DNA of 53,824 nt from an uncultured Clostridia bacterium (GCA_945828095.1 CALZOZ010000005.1:1-53824); one strand, 5' to 3'. Shown: positions 7,393-17,670, numbered from the stretch's first letter. Notes: generated by a model not told the origin, from the letters alone. Made by a program: numbers and translations.

Positions 7393-7560
7393 ACGGCAGC
7401 TGCCGGACATAGCGCACCCCGTGCAGCTGCTTCCGCATCCACAGGAGGACTTTCCCTCCTTCTTATTTTTTATCATTCGAAGGATGGCTGCAGCAAGAGC
7501 TGCTGCCACAACCGCTCCTATCACTATAGTCCCTATGTTGTTTGAAATCCAGTTGAGCAT
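7372..7560 (-). CDS. FeoB-associated Cys-rich membrane protein
   Basis: A 62-residue protein with one N-terminal membrane segment (about residues 10-28), a basic stretch IKNKKEGK and a cysteine cluster SSCGCGSSCTGCAMSGSC, the pattern of the small proteins usually encoded beside the ferrous-iron transporter FeoB. AAAGGA lies 9 bases before the ATG. No feoA or feoB is present in the window, so it stands alone. It is divergent from a DtxR-type regulator, and a GTTAGC-N4-GCTAAC palindrome sits just downstream of its -10 element, so repression by a metal-loaded regulator is likely (inference). The last codons overlap the terminator of the convergent gene pair. Confidence 0.8.
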   Translation of the reverse strand: MLNWISNNIGTIVIGAVVAAALAAAILRMIKNKKEGKSSCGCGSSCTGCAMSGSCRKKSRSH

Positions 7561-7615
7561 TAGTAAAAATCCTTTCCCACCTTTATGTAAATGAATTGCA
7601 TGTAGCCAATACGCA

Positions 7616-7631
7616 GTTAGCTTATGCTAAC
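7616..7631. promoter_or_regulatory. Putative DtxR/MntR-type operator
   Basis: A perfect GTTAGC-TTAT-GCTAAC palindrome lies 9 bases downstream of the -10 element of the FeoB-associated gene promoter, where a bound repressor would block initiation. It resembles operators of metal-dependent DtxR-family regulators. Confidence 0.6.
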
Positions 7632-7640
7632 CATGTATTA

Positions 7641-7670
7641 ATAATACACGCTTTTATGTCACATTGTCAA
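7641..7670 (-). promoter_or_regulatory. Sigma-70 promoter of the FeoB-associated protein gene
   Basis: On the minus strand, TTGACA (7665-7670) and TATTAT (7641-7646) are separated by 18 bases, about 80 bases upstream of the start at 7560. Confidence 0.65.
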
Positions 7671-7732
7671 TATATGATTTACATATTTTTTTGTATATGT
7701 TATAAAAGTTGAAAAATACTTCAAAATATGCT

Positions 7733-7750
7733 AACCTATATGCATAGGTT
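7733..7750. promoter_or_regulatory. Putative operator before the DtxR-family gene
   Basis: A perfect AACCTAT-ATGC-ATAGGTT palindrome lies 46 bases before the regulator start codon; the preceding GCTAAC repeats a half-site of the operator at 7616. A possible promoter, TTGAAA-17-TAACCT, overlaps it, consistent with autoregulation. A second inverted repeat, AAGCTCC/GGAGCTT, follows in the leader. Confidence 0.5.
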
Positions 7751-7795
7751 CAAGCTCCTTTATACATAATACGGAGCTTTGGAAAGGAGACAGCG

Positions 7796-8158
7796 ATGGC
7801 TTTACAGGAATCCGGTGAAATGTATCTGGAGACTATCTACATATTATTACAGGAAAATCCCTCAGTCCGTGCCATAGACGTAGGTGAATATATGGGTTTC
7901 AGCAAACCCAGCGTCAGCAGGGCCATGGGTCTTCTCAAAGATTCTGGATATGTTACTACTGACGGCAGCGGATACATCTCTCTCACAGAATCGGGCAGAC
8001 ATATTGCAGAAAAAATCTACGAAAGGCACACCCTTCTGTCCGAGATGTTCGTTTCCCTCGGTGTTGACGAGAAAACCGCTTCAGAGGACGCCTGCAAAAT
8101 TGAGCATGTCATAAGTGACACCACTTTCAGCGCATTAAAAAAGCATTTTGGCCGTTAA
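7796..8158 (+). CDS. DtxR/MntR-family metal-dependent regulator (short form)
   Basis: A 120-residue transcriptional regulator. Residues 1-60 form a winged helix-turn-helix (ESGEMYLETIYILL, then VGEYMGFSKPSVSRAMGLLKDSGYV), typical of DtxR/MntR/IdeR proteins. Residues 65-115 match the dimerisation and metal-binding domain (ERHTLLSEMFVSLGV, EDACKIEHVIS), with the His/Glu/Cys/His ligand-type residues present. The SH3-like third domain is absent, as in MntR-like short members. AAAGGAG precedes the ATG. It is divergent from the FeoB-associated gene, and palindromic operators lie in the shared region, so it probably senses Fe2+ or Mn2+ and controls both. Which metal it senses cannot be read from the sequence. 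Confidence 0.88.
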   Translation: MALQESGEMYLETIYILLQENPSVRAIDVGEYMGFSKPSVSRAMGLLKDSGYVTTDGSGYISLTESGRHIAEKIYERHTLLSEMFVSLGVDEKTASEDACKIEHVISDTTFSALKKHFGR

Positions 8159-8160
8159 CC

Positions 8161-8211
8161 AAAATGCTGCGCAAAATCACAAAATGCTGCGCAAAATCAC
8201 AAAATGCTCGC
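8161..8211. repeat. 20-bp tandem repeat, 2.5 copies
   Basis: AAAATGCTGCGCAAAATCAC occurs twice back-to-back (8161-8180, 8181-8200), followed by a decayed partial copy AAAATGCTCGC. The first copy can also pair with the end of the upstream gene (GCATTTTGG near 8141 with CCAAAATGC), forming a terminator-like hairpin around the stop codon. Confidence 0.9.
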
Positions 8212-8217
8212 AAAAAA

Positions 8218-8450
8218 ACAACATCGTACCTTCCGACCGGAAAAATCGGGCTAAATCGGAGGTTGATGTTGTATTTTATTTGAAAATTTAACATTTTTAC
8301 AACGCAAACGGTAAAAAATGAAGTTTGCGTTGTATTAGTTTAGAGAATCAGTGATTTTATACAACATAGTGCCCTATTTCAGGCCATAAAAAGGGTTAAA
8401 ATGGAAGGAATGTTGTATGAAAATCAAAATTTCTTAGCTTCATACAACAT
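8218..8450. repeat. Array of hairpins sharing an ACAAC stem motif
   Basis: Consecutive inverted repeats all begin or end in ACAAC/GTTGT: ACAACATC (8218-8225) with GATGTTGT (8265-8272), enclosing an inner stem; a perfect 12-bp stem at 8298-8309 with 8323-8334; ATACAACAT (8359-8367) with ATGTTGTAT (8410-8418); and the same right arm extended to 12 bp with 8439-8450. The last two stems are mutually exclusive. No coding sequence lies here. It may be an extragenic palindromic element or a structured RNA. Confidence 0.75.
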
Positions 8451-8504
8451 CATCAAGCCGTTAGAGCTTCTCCACTCCAACCTCAGGCATTGAGACATAA
8501 AAAA

Positions 8505-8578
8505 TGGAGCGGACAACGGGAATCGAACCCGCCCCCTCAGCTTGGGAAGCTGATATTCTACCGATGAACTATGTCCGC
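8505..8578 (-). tRNA. tRNA-Gly (anticodon CCC)
   Basis: On the minus strand a 74-base cloverleaf starts GCGGACA and ends TGTCCGC-T-CCA with CCA encoded. The anticodon stem TCAGC/GCTGA encloses the loop TTCCCAA, giving anticodon CCC. The T-loop GGTTCGAATCC is canonical. It lies downstream of rsmE on the same strand. Confidence 0.96.
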
Positions 8579-8627
8579 ACCTTTTATTCGTTTATAGGAT
8601 AACACAAAAACTTCAGAATGTAAATAG

Positions 8628-8664
8628 GCACCGCAGGCCCTATCAGGGCCCGGCGGCCTTTTTT
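8628..8664 (+). terminator. GC-rich terminator-like hairpin
   Basis: GGCCCT (8636-8641) pairs with AGGGCC (8645-8650), with outer partial pairing of GC-rich flanks, followed by six T on the plus strand. No plus-strand gene obviously ends here. On the minus strand it lies between rsmE and tRNA-Gly. Confidence 0.45.
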
Positions 8665-8701
8665 AGCTGCGTCTTGGCTGCATTTTAGCTGTGTTTCCAT
8701 A

Positions 8702-9505
8702 TTACAGTTCCAGTTCGTACATTATCATGGCAAGTGCCGCAAGTCCCGCCGTCTCCGTCCGGAGTATGGTCTTACCCAGCGTCACTGTGGCGGCCCCGGC
8801 GGCTTTCAGCTTTTCTATCTCGCCCTCTGAAAAGCCGCCCTCAGGCCCGATAATCAGGGCCACACGCAGGGCCTGAGGCCCCGTCCGCCCGGTGCTCTCC
8901 CGGCCCGGCTGCACCGCGGCGGGCGGCGGGGCCGCAGAGGACTGTGTGGCCGTCCTTAGAAAGTCCTTTATAGTCAGTCCGTCCTCATTTTCGTATGGAC
9001 AGATAATCAAATCGTAATTTGGCAATTCGGCCAGCATCTTATCAACATCATAGCTTTCGGTAACACGAGGAATTAGTCCTCTCTTACACTGCTTGACAGC
9101 CTCTGCCGCAATTTTGTTCCAGCGTTCCAGCTTCTTCCCAAAATTGCCTTTCTCAACGACAACCGTTCTTTCCATAAACACAGGAACGATAGTATCTACA
9201 CCCATTTCCACGGTCTTCTGAATTACCGTTTCCATCTTGGAGGCCTTTGGCACCCCCTGATACAATGTCACCCTCGTTGCCGGTTCTGTGGCGAATTTCT
9301 GTTTGTCCAGTATTTTGAGAGTTGCACAATCCTCCGTCAGCTCCTCAAGACAGGTTTTGTATTCCCAGCAGTCACCGTCGGATATGTCCAGCTCCATTCC
9401 CGGCCGTGCGCGGAGCACCTTGCGCAGGTGATGGAGGTCATCCTTATTTTCCAGATATATATGTGCTCCGCTTACGGCGGAGGGATCCACAAAAAACTTG
9501 CTCAT
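8702..9505 (-). CDS. rsmE: 16S rRNA (uracil1498-N3)-methyltransferase RsmE
   Basis: A 267-residue SPOUT-class methyltransferase that methylates U1498 of 16S rRNA using S-adenosylmethionine. The N-terminal PUA-like part (1-75) includes DDLHHLRKVLRARPG; the knotted C-terminal domain has LYQGVPKASKMETVIQKTVE, EAVKQCKR and the cofactor loop IIGPEGGFS followed by LGKTILRTETA. The protein is about 20 residues longer than usual because residues about 186-213 are an Ala/Pro/Gly/Ser-rich linker encoded by very GC-rich DNA (about 8860-8945), unlike the rest of the gene. The linker lies just before the SAM-binding loop. The gene starts 15 bases after prmA, the common clostridial order, so the two are cotranscribed. 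Confidence 0.95.
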   Translation of the reverse strand: MSKFFVDPSAVSGAHIYLENKDDLHHLRKVLRARPGMELDISDGDCWEYKTCLEELTEDCATLKILDKQKFATEPATRVTLYQGVPKASKMETVIQKTVEMGVDTIVPVFMERTVVVEKGNFGKKLERWNKIAAEAVKQCKRGLIPRVTESYDVDKMLAELPNYDLIICPYENEDGLTIKDFLRTATQSSAAPPPAAVQPGRESTGRTGPQALRVALIIGPEGGFSEGEIEKLKAAGAATVTLGKTILRTETAGLAALAMIMYELEL

Positions 9506-9520
9506 GCATTTTTTCCTTTC

Positions 9521-10486
9521 CTATAGTGATGCCACTACAGCGCACCACATTCCATCCTGACGAACCTCCAGAATCCTAAAGCCCAGCCCTCTCATGGTGT
9601 CTACCACTTTCACGACTTTTTCATCGAGAATTCCTGAGGAAATATATACTCCGCCCGGCAGCATATGGGAAGCAACATCCCGGCTAAGAAGCATTACCAG
9701 GTCTGCCATCAGGTTGGCCACTACCACATTTGCCTTGAAATCAACGCCTTTGGTAAGATCTCCGTACTGTGCCCTTGCCACGTTTTCCACATGGTTCAAA
9801 GCGATGTTTTCTTTTGATATATCCACTGCCACAGGGTCTATTTCAATTCCCAGTACTTCTCCTGCTCCCAGAAGCGCACCTGCAATGGACAAAATTCCCG
9901 AGCCGCATCCCACATCAAGCACCTTATCCCCCGGTTTCATATATTCCTCCATCAGTCTGATGCAAAGTGAAGTAGTCTCGTGGGTTCCTGTTCCAAATGC
10001 CATACCCGGATCTATTTCCAGAACCTTTTCTCCCGGCTGGCTTTCATAGTCCTCCCATGTCGGCTTGACTACTATTGTTTTTCCTACCTTCGCCGGCTTG
10101 AAGTATTCCTTCCATTTGTCTTTCCATCCGCTGTCGTCACACAGAGTCATTTCAACACTCAAAGGTCCTAAATCCGCCTCTTCTCCAAAAAGTCCGGAAG
10201 CTGCCTGACTCTTCAGTCCGTCAACTGCATGTCTCAGATTTTCCGCCGCTGCCCTTCCTTCATCGTCATCGTTCATGTATACCGTCACCTGCGGTTCCTT
10301 GTCCCTGAGCACCAATACGCTTTCGTCCACATAGTCCCAGTCATAGTCGTTTTTCTTGTCTAGAAGGTCATCTATGTCTGACGGGTCTTCTACCACCGCG
10401 TCCGTGATTCCAACCTCCATCAATGCCGCCAGCAAGGGTTCAATACCCGCCCGGCTGGTCTTTATATCAATCTGAATATATTTCAT
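9521..10486 (-). CDS. prmA: Ribosomal protein L11 methyltransferase PrmA
   Basis: A 321-residue enzyme that methylates ribosomal protein L11. The N-terminal substrate-recognition part has KYIQIDIKTSRAGIEPLLAA; the class I SAM fold follows with DPGMAFGTGTHETT, the motif I glycine loop VLDVGCGSGILSIAG and the motif IV-like VVANLMADLV. The start at 10486 is set by GGAGGACT 5 bases upstream; a longer frame to 10543 lacks one and would overlap the promoter. It heads a prmA-rsmE operon driven by the promoter at 10534-10562. In many Clostridia prmA follows dnaJ; here dnaJ lies more than 40 kb away. Confidence 0.96.
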   Translation of the reverse strand: MKYIQIDIKTSRAGIEPLLAALMEVGITDAVVEDPSDIDDLLDKKNDYDWDYVDESVLVLRDKEPQVTVYMNDDDEGRAAAENLRHAVDGLKSQAASGLFGEEADLGPLSVEMTLCDDSGWKDKWKEYFKPAKVGKTIVVKPTWEDYESQPGEKVLEIDPGMAFGTGTHETTSLCIRLMEEYMKPGDKVLDVGCGSGILSIAGALLGAGEVLGIEIDPVAVDISKENIALNHVENVARAQYGDLTKGVDFKANVVVANLMADLVMLLSRDVASHMLPGGVYISSGILDEKVVKVVDTMRGLGFRILEVRQDGMWCAVVASL

Positions 10487-10533
10487 GATTAAGTCCTCCG
10501 CTTCAAAGTTCTTTCCTACAATTCTATAGCAGT

Positions 10534-10562
10534 ATTGTACCAAAAAATTATAGCAAATACAA
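10534..10562 (-). promoter_or_regulatory. Sigma-70 promoter of prmA-rsmE
   Basis: On the minus strand, TTGTAT (10557-10562), a 17-base spacer and TACAAT (10534-10539). The rest of 10563-11017 is AT-rich and has no gene I trust; a 22-bp inverted repeat with AGCGTAA/TTACGCT arms near 10950-10971 precedes the MerR gene. Confidence 0.6.
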
Positions 10563-11017
10563 CGAAATCATCTTATCTATGCTGTCTATATCGATGCTCC
10601 GAAAAGAAAGCAAGCAGTAGTTTTATGCATTTTTTTCCTCCAAAACCCGCAAACCCTTGAAAATAAAATCGAAATCAGAAAACGCCTATAAGGCTAATCT
10701 TTGAAGCCTACAATAAATTTCGGAGAATATGGAATTGCTACCATATATTACAAGAATAATTCAGCATTTCCATCGATTTCAACAAAATCTGAGCAATCAC
10801 GCAGAAAGTGTTTTTCCTATTTTACAATTATTATGCGGTCTGTAGCCGTTGGTGAGAAAAAAATGTATAAAAACCATGTAAGTTGCTTTCCATATCAAAA
10901 TTATTCCGCAGAAAAAGCCCCCATCACACGCTCATTTATGGTAAAATTAGCGTAAACCAGTAATTACGCTGCCATAAAGCATAGAACGCATAGCAAAGGA
11001 AGAAGGAGGCCCGCAAA

Positions 11018-11845
11018 ATGAAAAAGAACAGGGAATATTTTACCACCGGTGAGTTTGCTAAAATATTCGGAGTCAAGAAACAGACCTTGTTTCATTACGA
11101 CCAGTGCGGAATTTTCAAACCCGACATTATCGGGGAAAACGGCTATCGCTACTACTCCTTCACCCAGCTGGAGTCATTTGCCGTTATCCTCATGCTCCGC
11201 GAGCTTGATGTACATATTAAAGAAATAAAAGAGCATATGGATCACCATTCTCCGGAAGGGCTTATCTGCCTGCTGAAGTCCAAAGAAACTCAGATTGACA
11301 ATAAAATTGATTACCTGAAATGGTCCAAACGCTGCATTGAAAACAAAATAAAAATCACCCGTGAAGGCCTCAATGCTCCCATTGGTGAAATAGTCTTTAC
11401 AAACGATTCAGATGAATATCTGGTTACCACCGACTACAAGGGCGCCGATGACGAAAAAGCCGTAACCGAAGCCGTAGGAGACCACTTTGCTTTCTGCCAG
11501 AGCCTTGGACTGAAAGGCACATATCCTATAGGTGCCGTCATTCCACGCAGCTCGGTAACAGAATCAGGCTATAAATATTCCCGTTTTTACACAGCAGTAC
11601 GCCCTGAAGAGCTGGCTGCTGCCGGATACACCGGAGCCACACTGGATCAGGGCGGTAATTTTCTCGCTATATATGACAATCACGGCTATGCCAACGTACA
11701 TTCCAGCTGTCTGAAGCTCCTCCAATATGCCGAAGCCCACAATCTTACAGTGGGGGACAGGTTCTATGAGGATGTTATTTGGGATGATCTTTCTACGGAG
11801 GGATATTATAACTATCTGGTTAGAATCTCCATCAAGGTCAGATAG
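11018..11845 (+). CDS. MerR-family regulator with GyrI-like effector domain
   Basis: A 275-residue regulator. Residues 7-75 are a MerR winged helix ([21 protein letters not shown], then [24 protein letters not shown]), followed by a helical dimerisation segment (about 80-118) and a C-terminal domain of the GyrI-like small-molecule-binding type (about 125-275; [21 protein letters not shown]), as in multidrug regulators such as BmrR/BltR. AGAAGGAGG precedes the ATG. Such proteins bind promoters with a 19-bp spacer and activate efflux genes. No efflux gene is adjacent, but a MerR-type promoter stands before the transporter at 36293 in the same window. The acyltransferase gene downstream is convergent. 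Confidence 0.85.
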   Translation: MKKNREYFTTGEFAKIFGVKKQTLFHYDQCGIFKPDIIGENGYRYYSFTQLESFAVILMLRELDVHIKEIKEHMDHHSPEGLICLLKSKETQIDNKIDYLKWSKRCIENKIKITREGLNAPIGEIVFTNDSDEYLVTTDYKGADDEKAVTEAVGDHFAFCQSLGLKGTYPIGAVIPRSSVTESGYKYSRFYTAVRPEELAAAGYTGATLDQGGNFLAIYDNHGYANVHSSCLKLLQYAEAHNLTVGDRFYEDVIWDDLSTEGYYNYLVRISIKVR

Positions 11846-11882
11846 CATCTTTCCCCTAAGTCAACATATATTCTCAGGTCGG

Positions 11883-12938
11883 TCACTGCTTCAGAAGGTT
11901 TTGAACCCGCGCCAGAAGGTTTTTACAGCGGTCAATAAGCCCCAGGAAGACCTTCCACAATCCCTCTACCACGAAATCATACATTTTTACCACCGGCTTT
12001 GAGCTTAAAACAAGGACACACAGCCCTGCCAGAGCAAATATCATCAGGTAGTAGACAACCTGGTTTTCCGGCAGCACACCGAAAAGAATAGTATGTTTCT
12101 TGACCAGGTACCTTACTATGACATGCAAAATATATATCGGCATAGTGTTCATTCCAACATATGACAGATAATTTCTCCTGCCGGGGAGAATGTTCAGCAG
12201 AAGAATAATCCATCCGCAGTTTGTCGCCATAACAATCACCCTGCCAATGATATCCCAGTACCACGAAATTCCCAGCGCGCCGGCAGGTCTCTTTAAAAGA
12301 TAAAACTCCACCGGCAGCTGCGGCACACAAAATGCAAGCACACATGATATACCTGTCAATGCAGTGCCAAGCAGCAGGCAGTGCCATTTTTTAAGGCACT
12401 GCACCTTTTTTATCTGATCTTTGGTGCAATAAACTGCTATAATGAAAAACGGGAAGAATGATATCAGTCTTCCAAGTCCGAATATATCAGTCAGGAAAGG
12501 TATCTGACCGGCCAGCAGATACATAAGAACGCTCAGCGCCAGAATGTGTGGAACCCTCATCCATTCCTTAGTGAAATATCTGTAGAAAAACAGCACCCAC
12601 AGATACCACATAGCAAAAGGCGGTGTAGCAAGATTCCAGTTGGCACTTCCCCATATTATGTACCTTACGCAGTAAAAGAAAGGAATTCCCAGAATGTACG
12701 GCCACATAAGCGTGTGAAAAGAAGTCTGCTTCGACCTGTCAGGATTTTTTGAGAAAAACCCTGATAGAAAAATAAGAGCATGATTGACGTTTGAAATTAA
12801 TGTTATGTATATCACACCACCCAGAGAAGCCTGCGAAAAATTGCCTGCCACCCTTGTAAAGTGCAATACAAGAACGAGCACAATCAGCAGTCCTCTGAAG
12901 GTATCAAACATATAATCTCTCTGCTTTATTTCTCCCAT
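11883..12938 (-). CDS. Acyltransferase-3 family membrane protein
   Basis: A 351-residue integral membrane protein with about 10 predicted membrane segments and the acyltransferase-3 opening RDYMFDTFRGLLIVLVLVLHFT, including the family's conserved Arg and His. Such proteins O-acetylate or otherwise acylate cell-surface polysaccharides or peptidoglycan, taking acyl groups across the membrane. The late segment LSYVGMNTMPIYILHVIV is also typical. It starts 18 bases after the glpK stop on the same strand, so it is probably cotranscribed with glpK; no clear Shine-Dalgarno is seen, which suggests coupling. The acyl acceptor is unknown. Confidence 0.8.
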   Translation of the reverse strand: MGEIKQRDYMFDTFRGLLIVLVLVLHFTRVAGNFSQASLGGVIYITLISNVNHALIFLSGFFSKNPDRSKQTSFHTLMWPYILGIPFFYCVRYIIWGSANWNLATPPFAMWYLWVLFFYRYFTKEWMRVPHILALSVLMYLLAGQIPFLTDIFGLGRLISFFPFFIIAVYCTKDQIKKVQCLKKWHCLLLGTALTGISCVLAFCVPQLPVEFYLLKRPAGALGISWYWDIIGRVIVMATNCGWIILLLNILPGRRNYLSYVGMNTMPIYILHVIVRYLVKKHTILFGVLPENQVVYYLMIFALAGLCVLVLSSKPVVKMYDFVVEGLWKVFLGLIDRCKNLLARVQNLLKQ

Positions 12939-12956
12939 TACATTATTTTTTGCTGA

Positions 12957-14450
<1,494 letters not shown>

Positions 14451-14490
14451 TCATCCTCCTTTTTCATGCGCGCCCACAGGGCATGTACGC

Positions 14491-15714
14491 TTATACAAAC
14501 AAGGCCATGATACGGTTGGAGACATTCATTCCCTTCACCGTCAGCCTGATATTATCATCATTTTCTGCAGCAAAGCCGCCCTCAGCGTATTCCTCAAATT
14601 CTTTCCTGACATCCGCTCCGTAAAACTCCCAGATGTCCTTTCCAAATCTCTTTCTGAAGCCTTTCAGGTCTATGCCGTCCGTTTTTCTCAGTCCGGTAAA
14701 AATGTACTCGCACACATCGTCTGCAAGGCTGTTCTGTGAGAAAATTTCCACCGCCGAAACACCGTCTGCCGTCCCGGCCTCCCCACTCCAGCCTTCAAGG
14801 TATTTTTCCACACTGCTCACATTATAAAATCTCACTCCCCTGCCACCTTCACCTATCATATATGAATGGGCCGACGGGCCAAAGCCCAGATATTCTTCCA
14901 GACCCCAGTATTTCATGTTATGCCGGCAGATGTGTGCCCTTCCCAGCGCTGCGTTGGATATTTCATATTGTACAAAACCTTGTGCTCCAAATTGGTCAAG
15001 AGCTTTTTCGTACATGGCACGGTCCGCCTCAGCTTCCGTTTCCCTCATTTCACCCTTTTCCAGTCTGGCAGTAAATGCCGTTCCTTCCATGAATTCAAGG
15101 CTGTATAAAGAAATGTGCTGCGGCTTGAGTGCAAGGGTCTTTTTAACAGTTTCTTCCCAGATTTCTTCCGTCTGCCCCGGTATGGCAAACATCAGGTCCA
15201 GACTTATGTTTTCAAAGCCTGCCTTGCGGGCTTCCTTCACTGTCCTGACTGTATCGGCCGAATTATGGAGTCTGCCAAGAATCTTCAAAACCCCGTCATC
15301 AAAGGACTGCGCACCGATGCTGAGCCTGTTTATCCCAAGTTCACGGAAAGCCGCCAGCTTTTCCTGGGACGCCGTGGCAGGATTGCATTCCATGGATATT
15401 TCCGCTCCCTCTGTCAGGCAAAATCCATTTCTCACCGTCTTTAAAACTGCCTTCAGTTCTTCAGGTTCAAGGAGGCTTGGCGTGCCTCCGCCAAAGTAAA
15501 GGGTATCCGCCTGCCTTTGGTCTCCCGCCTGGGCACCTTTGCCGTATTTTATGCCTGCCGCCTCTATTTCACTGCACAATGCTTTTACAAAGCGGCTCTT
15601 CATGGAGGAGATTTCTGCCTTTCCCATCTGTGCTTCGGCTACAGAGTAAAAGTCGCAGTACGGACACTTTCTCAGACAGAAAGGTATATGGATATATATT
15701 CCTAAATTCTTCAT
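14491..15714 (-). CDS. hemW: Radical SAM heme chaperone HemW
   Basis: A 407-residue radical-SAM protein of the HemN-like group. The N-terminal motif IHIPFCLRKCPYCDFYS carries the CxxxCxxC iron-sulphur triad; LYFGGGTPSLL and the later RLSIGAQSFDDGVL follow the family pattern, with a C-terminal HemN-type domain (QNSLADDVCEYIFTGLRKTDGI). HemW proteins are heme-binding chaperones rather than true coproporphyrinogen oxidases. It follows lepA after 35 bases; the gap contains a short hairpin (complementary CTGAAAG/CTTTCAG arms). The lepA-hemW order is standard in Bacillota. Confidence 0.93.
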   Translation of the reverse strand: MKNLGIYIHIPFCLRKCPYCDFYSVAEAQMGKAEISSMKSRFVKALCSEIEAAGIKYGKGAQAGDQRQADTLYFGGGTPSLLEPEELKAVLKTVRNGFCLTEGAEISMECNPATASQEKLAAFRELGINRLSIGAQSFDDGVLKILGRLHNSADTVRTVKEARKAGFENISLDLMFAIPGQTEEIWEETVKKTLALKPQHISLYSLEFMEGTAFTARLEKGEMRETEAEADRAMYEKALDQFGAQGFVQYEISNAALGRAHICRHNMKYWGLEEYLGFGPSAHSYMIGEGGRGVRFYNVSSVEKYLEGWSGEAGTADGVSAVEIFSQNSLADDVCEYIFTGLRKTDGIDLKGFRKRFGKDIWEFYGADVRKEFEEYAEGGFAAENDDNIRLTVKGMNVSNRIMALFV

Positions 15715-15749
15715 TTTTTCATATTGCCTTTCAGGCCTCTGAAAGCCTG

Positions 15750-17558
15750 CTACTTGTTGTCGTCGTATTTCAGAACAGCTGTAAAGGCCTCCTGCGGCAC
15801 CTCTACAGTACCGAACTGACGCATACGCTTCTTTCCTTCCTTCTGCTTTTCCAGCAGCTTCTTTTTACGTGAAATATCGCCGCCGTAGCACTTGGCGATA
15901 ACGTCTTTTCTGAAGGCTTTTACCGTTTCTCTGGCGATTACCTTCTGGCCGATAGCTGCCTGGATAGGCACCTCGAACTGATGCATCGGAATGATTTCCT
16001 TCAGTTTTTCGCATACGAAACGGCCGCGGGCATATGCCTTTGATTCGTGGACTATCATGGAGAAAGCATCCACAAGGTCCTTGTTTAAAAGCACGTCCAT
16101 CTTAACCACGTTGGACTTTTCATAACGAATAAACTCGTAGTCAAGGGAGCCGTAGCCTCTTGTCTTTGACTTTAGAGCGTCGAAGAAGTCGTAGATTACC
16201 TCATTAAGCGGCATCTCATAGTGGAGCTGCACTCTGGTGGGAGTGATGTACTCCATGTGAAGGAGCTTTCCGCGGCGGTCCTGACAAAGCTCCATGATGC
16301 TTCCCACATATTCATTAGGGATCATGATGTCCGCCTTTACTATCGGCTCCTCTATGTGGTCAATTTCCTGCGGTGACGGCAGGTTGGACGGGTTCTGAAT
16401 CATTTCCACAGTTCCGTCTGTCTTTACCACTTTATATATTACACTTGGCGAAGTTGTGATTACCGCCAGATTAAACTCTCTTTCCAGTCTTTCCACAATG
16501 ATTTCCATGTGGAGAAGTCCCAGGAAGCCACAGCGGAATCCAAAGCCAAGAGCTGTAGATGTTTCCGGCTCAAAATGGAAGGCCGCATCGTTAACCTGCA
16601 GTTTTTCCAGTGCGTCCTTTACGTTTTCGTACTTTTCGCCCTCTGCCGGGTAGATGCCGCAGTAGACCATGGACTGTACTTTCTTGTATCCCGGAAGTGT
16701 TTCCTCTGTCGGATTGCTGTCCAAAGTGATGGTATCGCCCACTCTTGCATCGGATACCTGCTTGATGCTGCCGCAGATATATCCTACCTCTCCTGCCTTG
16801 AGTATGTCTGTCGGAACCGGATTAGGTGCACAGATGCCTACTTCGGTTACCTCGTATTTTTTCTTTGTATTCATCAGGCGGATAATGTCGCCTTTCTTTA
16901 CCTGTCCGTCAAAAATTCTGGTGTAAATTATTACGCCCTTGTAGTTGTCATATTTGGAGTCAAAAATCAGGGCCTTAAGCTTGCCGTCGGGGTTGCCGGA
17001 CGGTGCCGGAATATCCTTAACGATTGCTTCCAGAAGTTCTTCTATTCCTATACCTTCCTTTGCCGAAATCAGCGGTGCTTCGCTGGCATCAAGGCCTATT
17101 ACCTCCTCGATTTCCTCCTTTGTCTCGTCAGGGCGCGCCGAAGCTAGGTCTATCTTGTTGAGCACCGGCAAAATTTCTAAGTTCTCGTCCAGGGCAAGGT
17201 ACACATTGGCCAGTGTCTGGGCCTCCACACCCTGAGTCGCGTCCACCACAAGCACTGCTCCCTCGCAGGCAGCAAGGCTTCTGGATACCTCATAAGTAAA
17301 GTCCACATGTCCCGGTGTATCAATCAGGTTGAAAATATACTCATTCCCGTCCTGGCTGTTGTATACAAGTCTGGTGGTCTGGAGCTTAATGGTTATGCCA
17401 CGCTCCCTTTCCAGGTCCATATTGTCGAGAAACTGCTCCTTCATGTCGCGCTGTGAAACCAGCCCTGTCTTTTCTATCAGTCTGTCGGCCAGGGTTGATT
17501 TGCCGTGGTCAATGTGGGCAATTATACTGAAATTTCTTATATATTTCTGGTAGTCCAT
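15750..17558 (-). CDS. lepA: Elongation factor 4 (LepA)
   Basis: A 602-residue translational GTPase of full length that back-translocates or remodels stalled ribosomes. G1 [14 protein letters not shown], the switch region RGITIK, G3 DTPGHVD, and G4 NKID are all intact. The LepA-specific C-terminal domain is present ([15 protein letters not shown] through [27 protein letters not shown]). A sigma-70 promoter (17671-17699) and a structured leader (17595-17660) precede it. hemW follows directly. Confidence 0.97.
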   Translation of the reverse strand: MDYQKYIRNFSIIAHIDHGKSTLADRLIEKTGLVSQRDMKEQFLDNMDLERERGITIKLQTTRLVYNSQDGNEYIFNLIDTPGHVDFTYEVSRSLAACEGAVLVVDATQGVEAQTLANVYLALDENLEILPVLNKIDLASARPDETKEEIEEVIGLDASEAPLISAKEGIGIEELLEAIVKDIPAPSGNPDGKLKALIFDSKYDNYKGVIIYTRIFDGQVKKGDIIRLMNTKKKYEVTEVGICAPNPVPTDILKAGEVGYICGSIKQVSDARVGDTITLDSNPTEETLPGYKKVQSMVYCGIYPAEGEKYENVKDALEKLQVNDAAFHFEPETSTALGFGFRCGFLGLLHMEIIVERLEREFNLAVITTSPSVIYKVVKTDGTVEMIQNPSNLPSPQEIDHIEEPIVKADIMIPNEYVGSIMELCQDRRGKLLHMEYITPTRVQLHYEMPLNEVIYDFFDALKSKTRGYGSLDYEFIRYEKSNVVKMDVLLNKDLVDAFSMIVHESKAYARGRFVCEKLKEIIPMHQFEVPIQAAIGQKVIARETVKAFRKDVIAKCYGGDISRKKKLLEKQKEGKKRMRQFGTVEVPQEAFTAVLKYDDNK

Positions 17559-17594
17559 TATGTCGTTTGTATCCTCGCATCTTTAAATTTTATG

Positions 17595-17660
17595 GTTGTG
17601 CAAATGCCGCCTTGCTCCTGCTTTCTGCTGAAAGCACCTTCTGGCGTCAGAACACACAAC
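17595..17660 (-). promoter_or_regulatory. Structured 5' leader of lepA
   Basis: On the minus strand GTTGTG (17655-17660) can pair with CACAAC (17595-17600), enclosing two internal hairpins, TTCTG-ACGC-CAGAA and GCTTTC-AGCA-GAAAGC. The transcript from the promoter just upstream would carry this multi-branch fold before the lepA start codon. It is not a riboswitch class I recognise. Confidence 0.45.
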
Positions 17661-17670
17661 TCCAATGTAT

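Noticed and set aside
10701-10955. 84-residue plus-strand frame before the MerR gene
   Set aside because: No ribosome binding site, erratic composition and no recognisable features; likely spurious in AT-rich intergenic DNA.
15534-15550. -24/-12-like sequence within hemW
   Set aside because: It lies inside coding sequence with no downstream gene in the right orientation; treated as chance.
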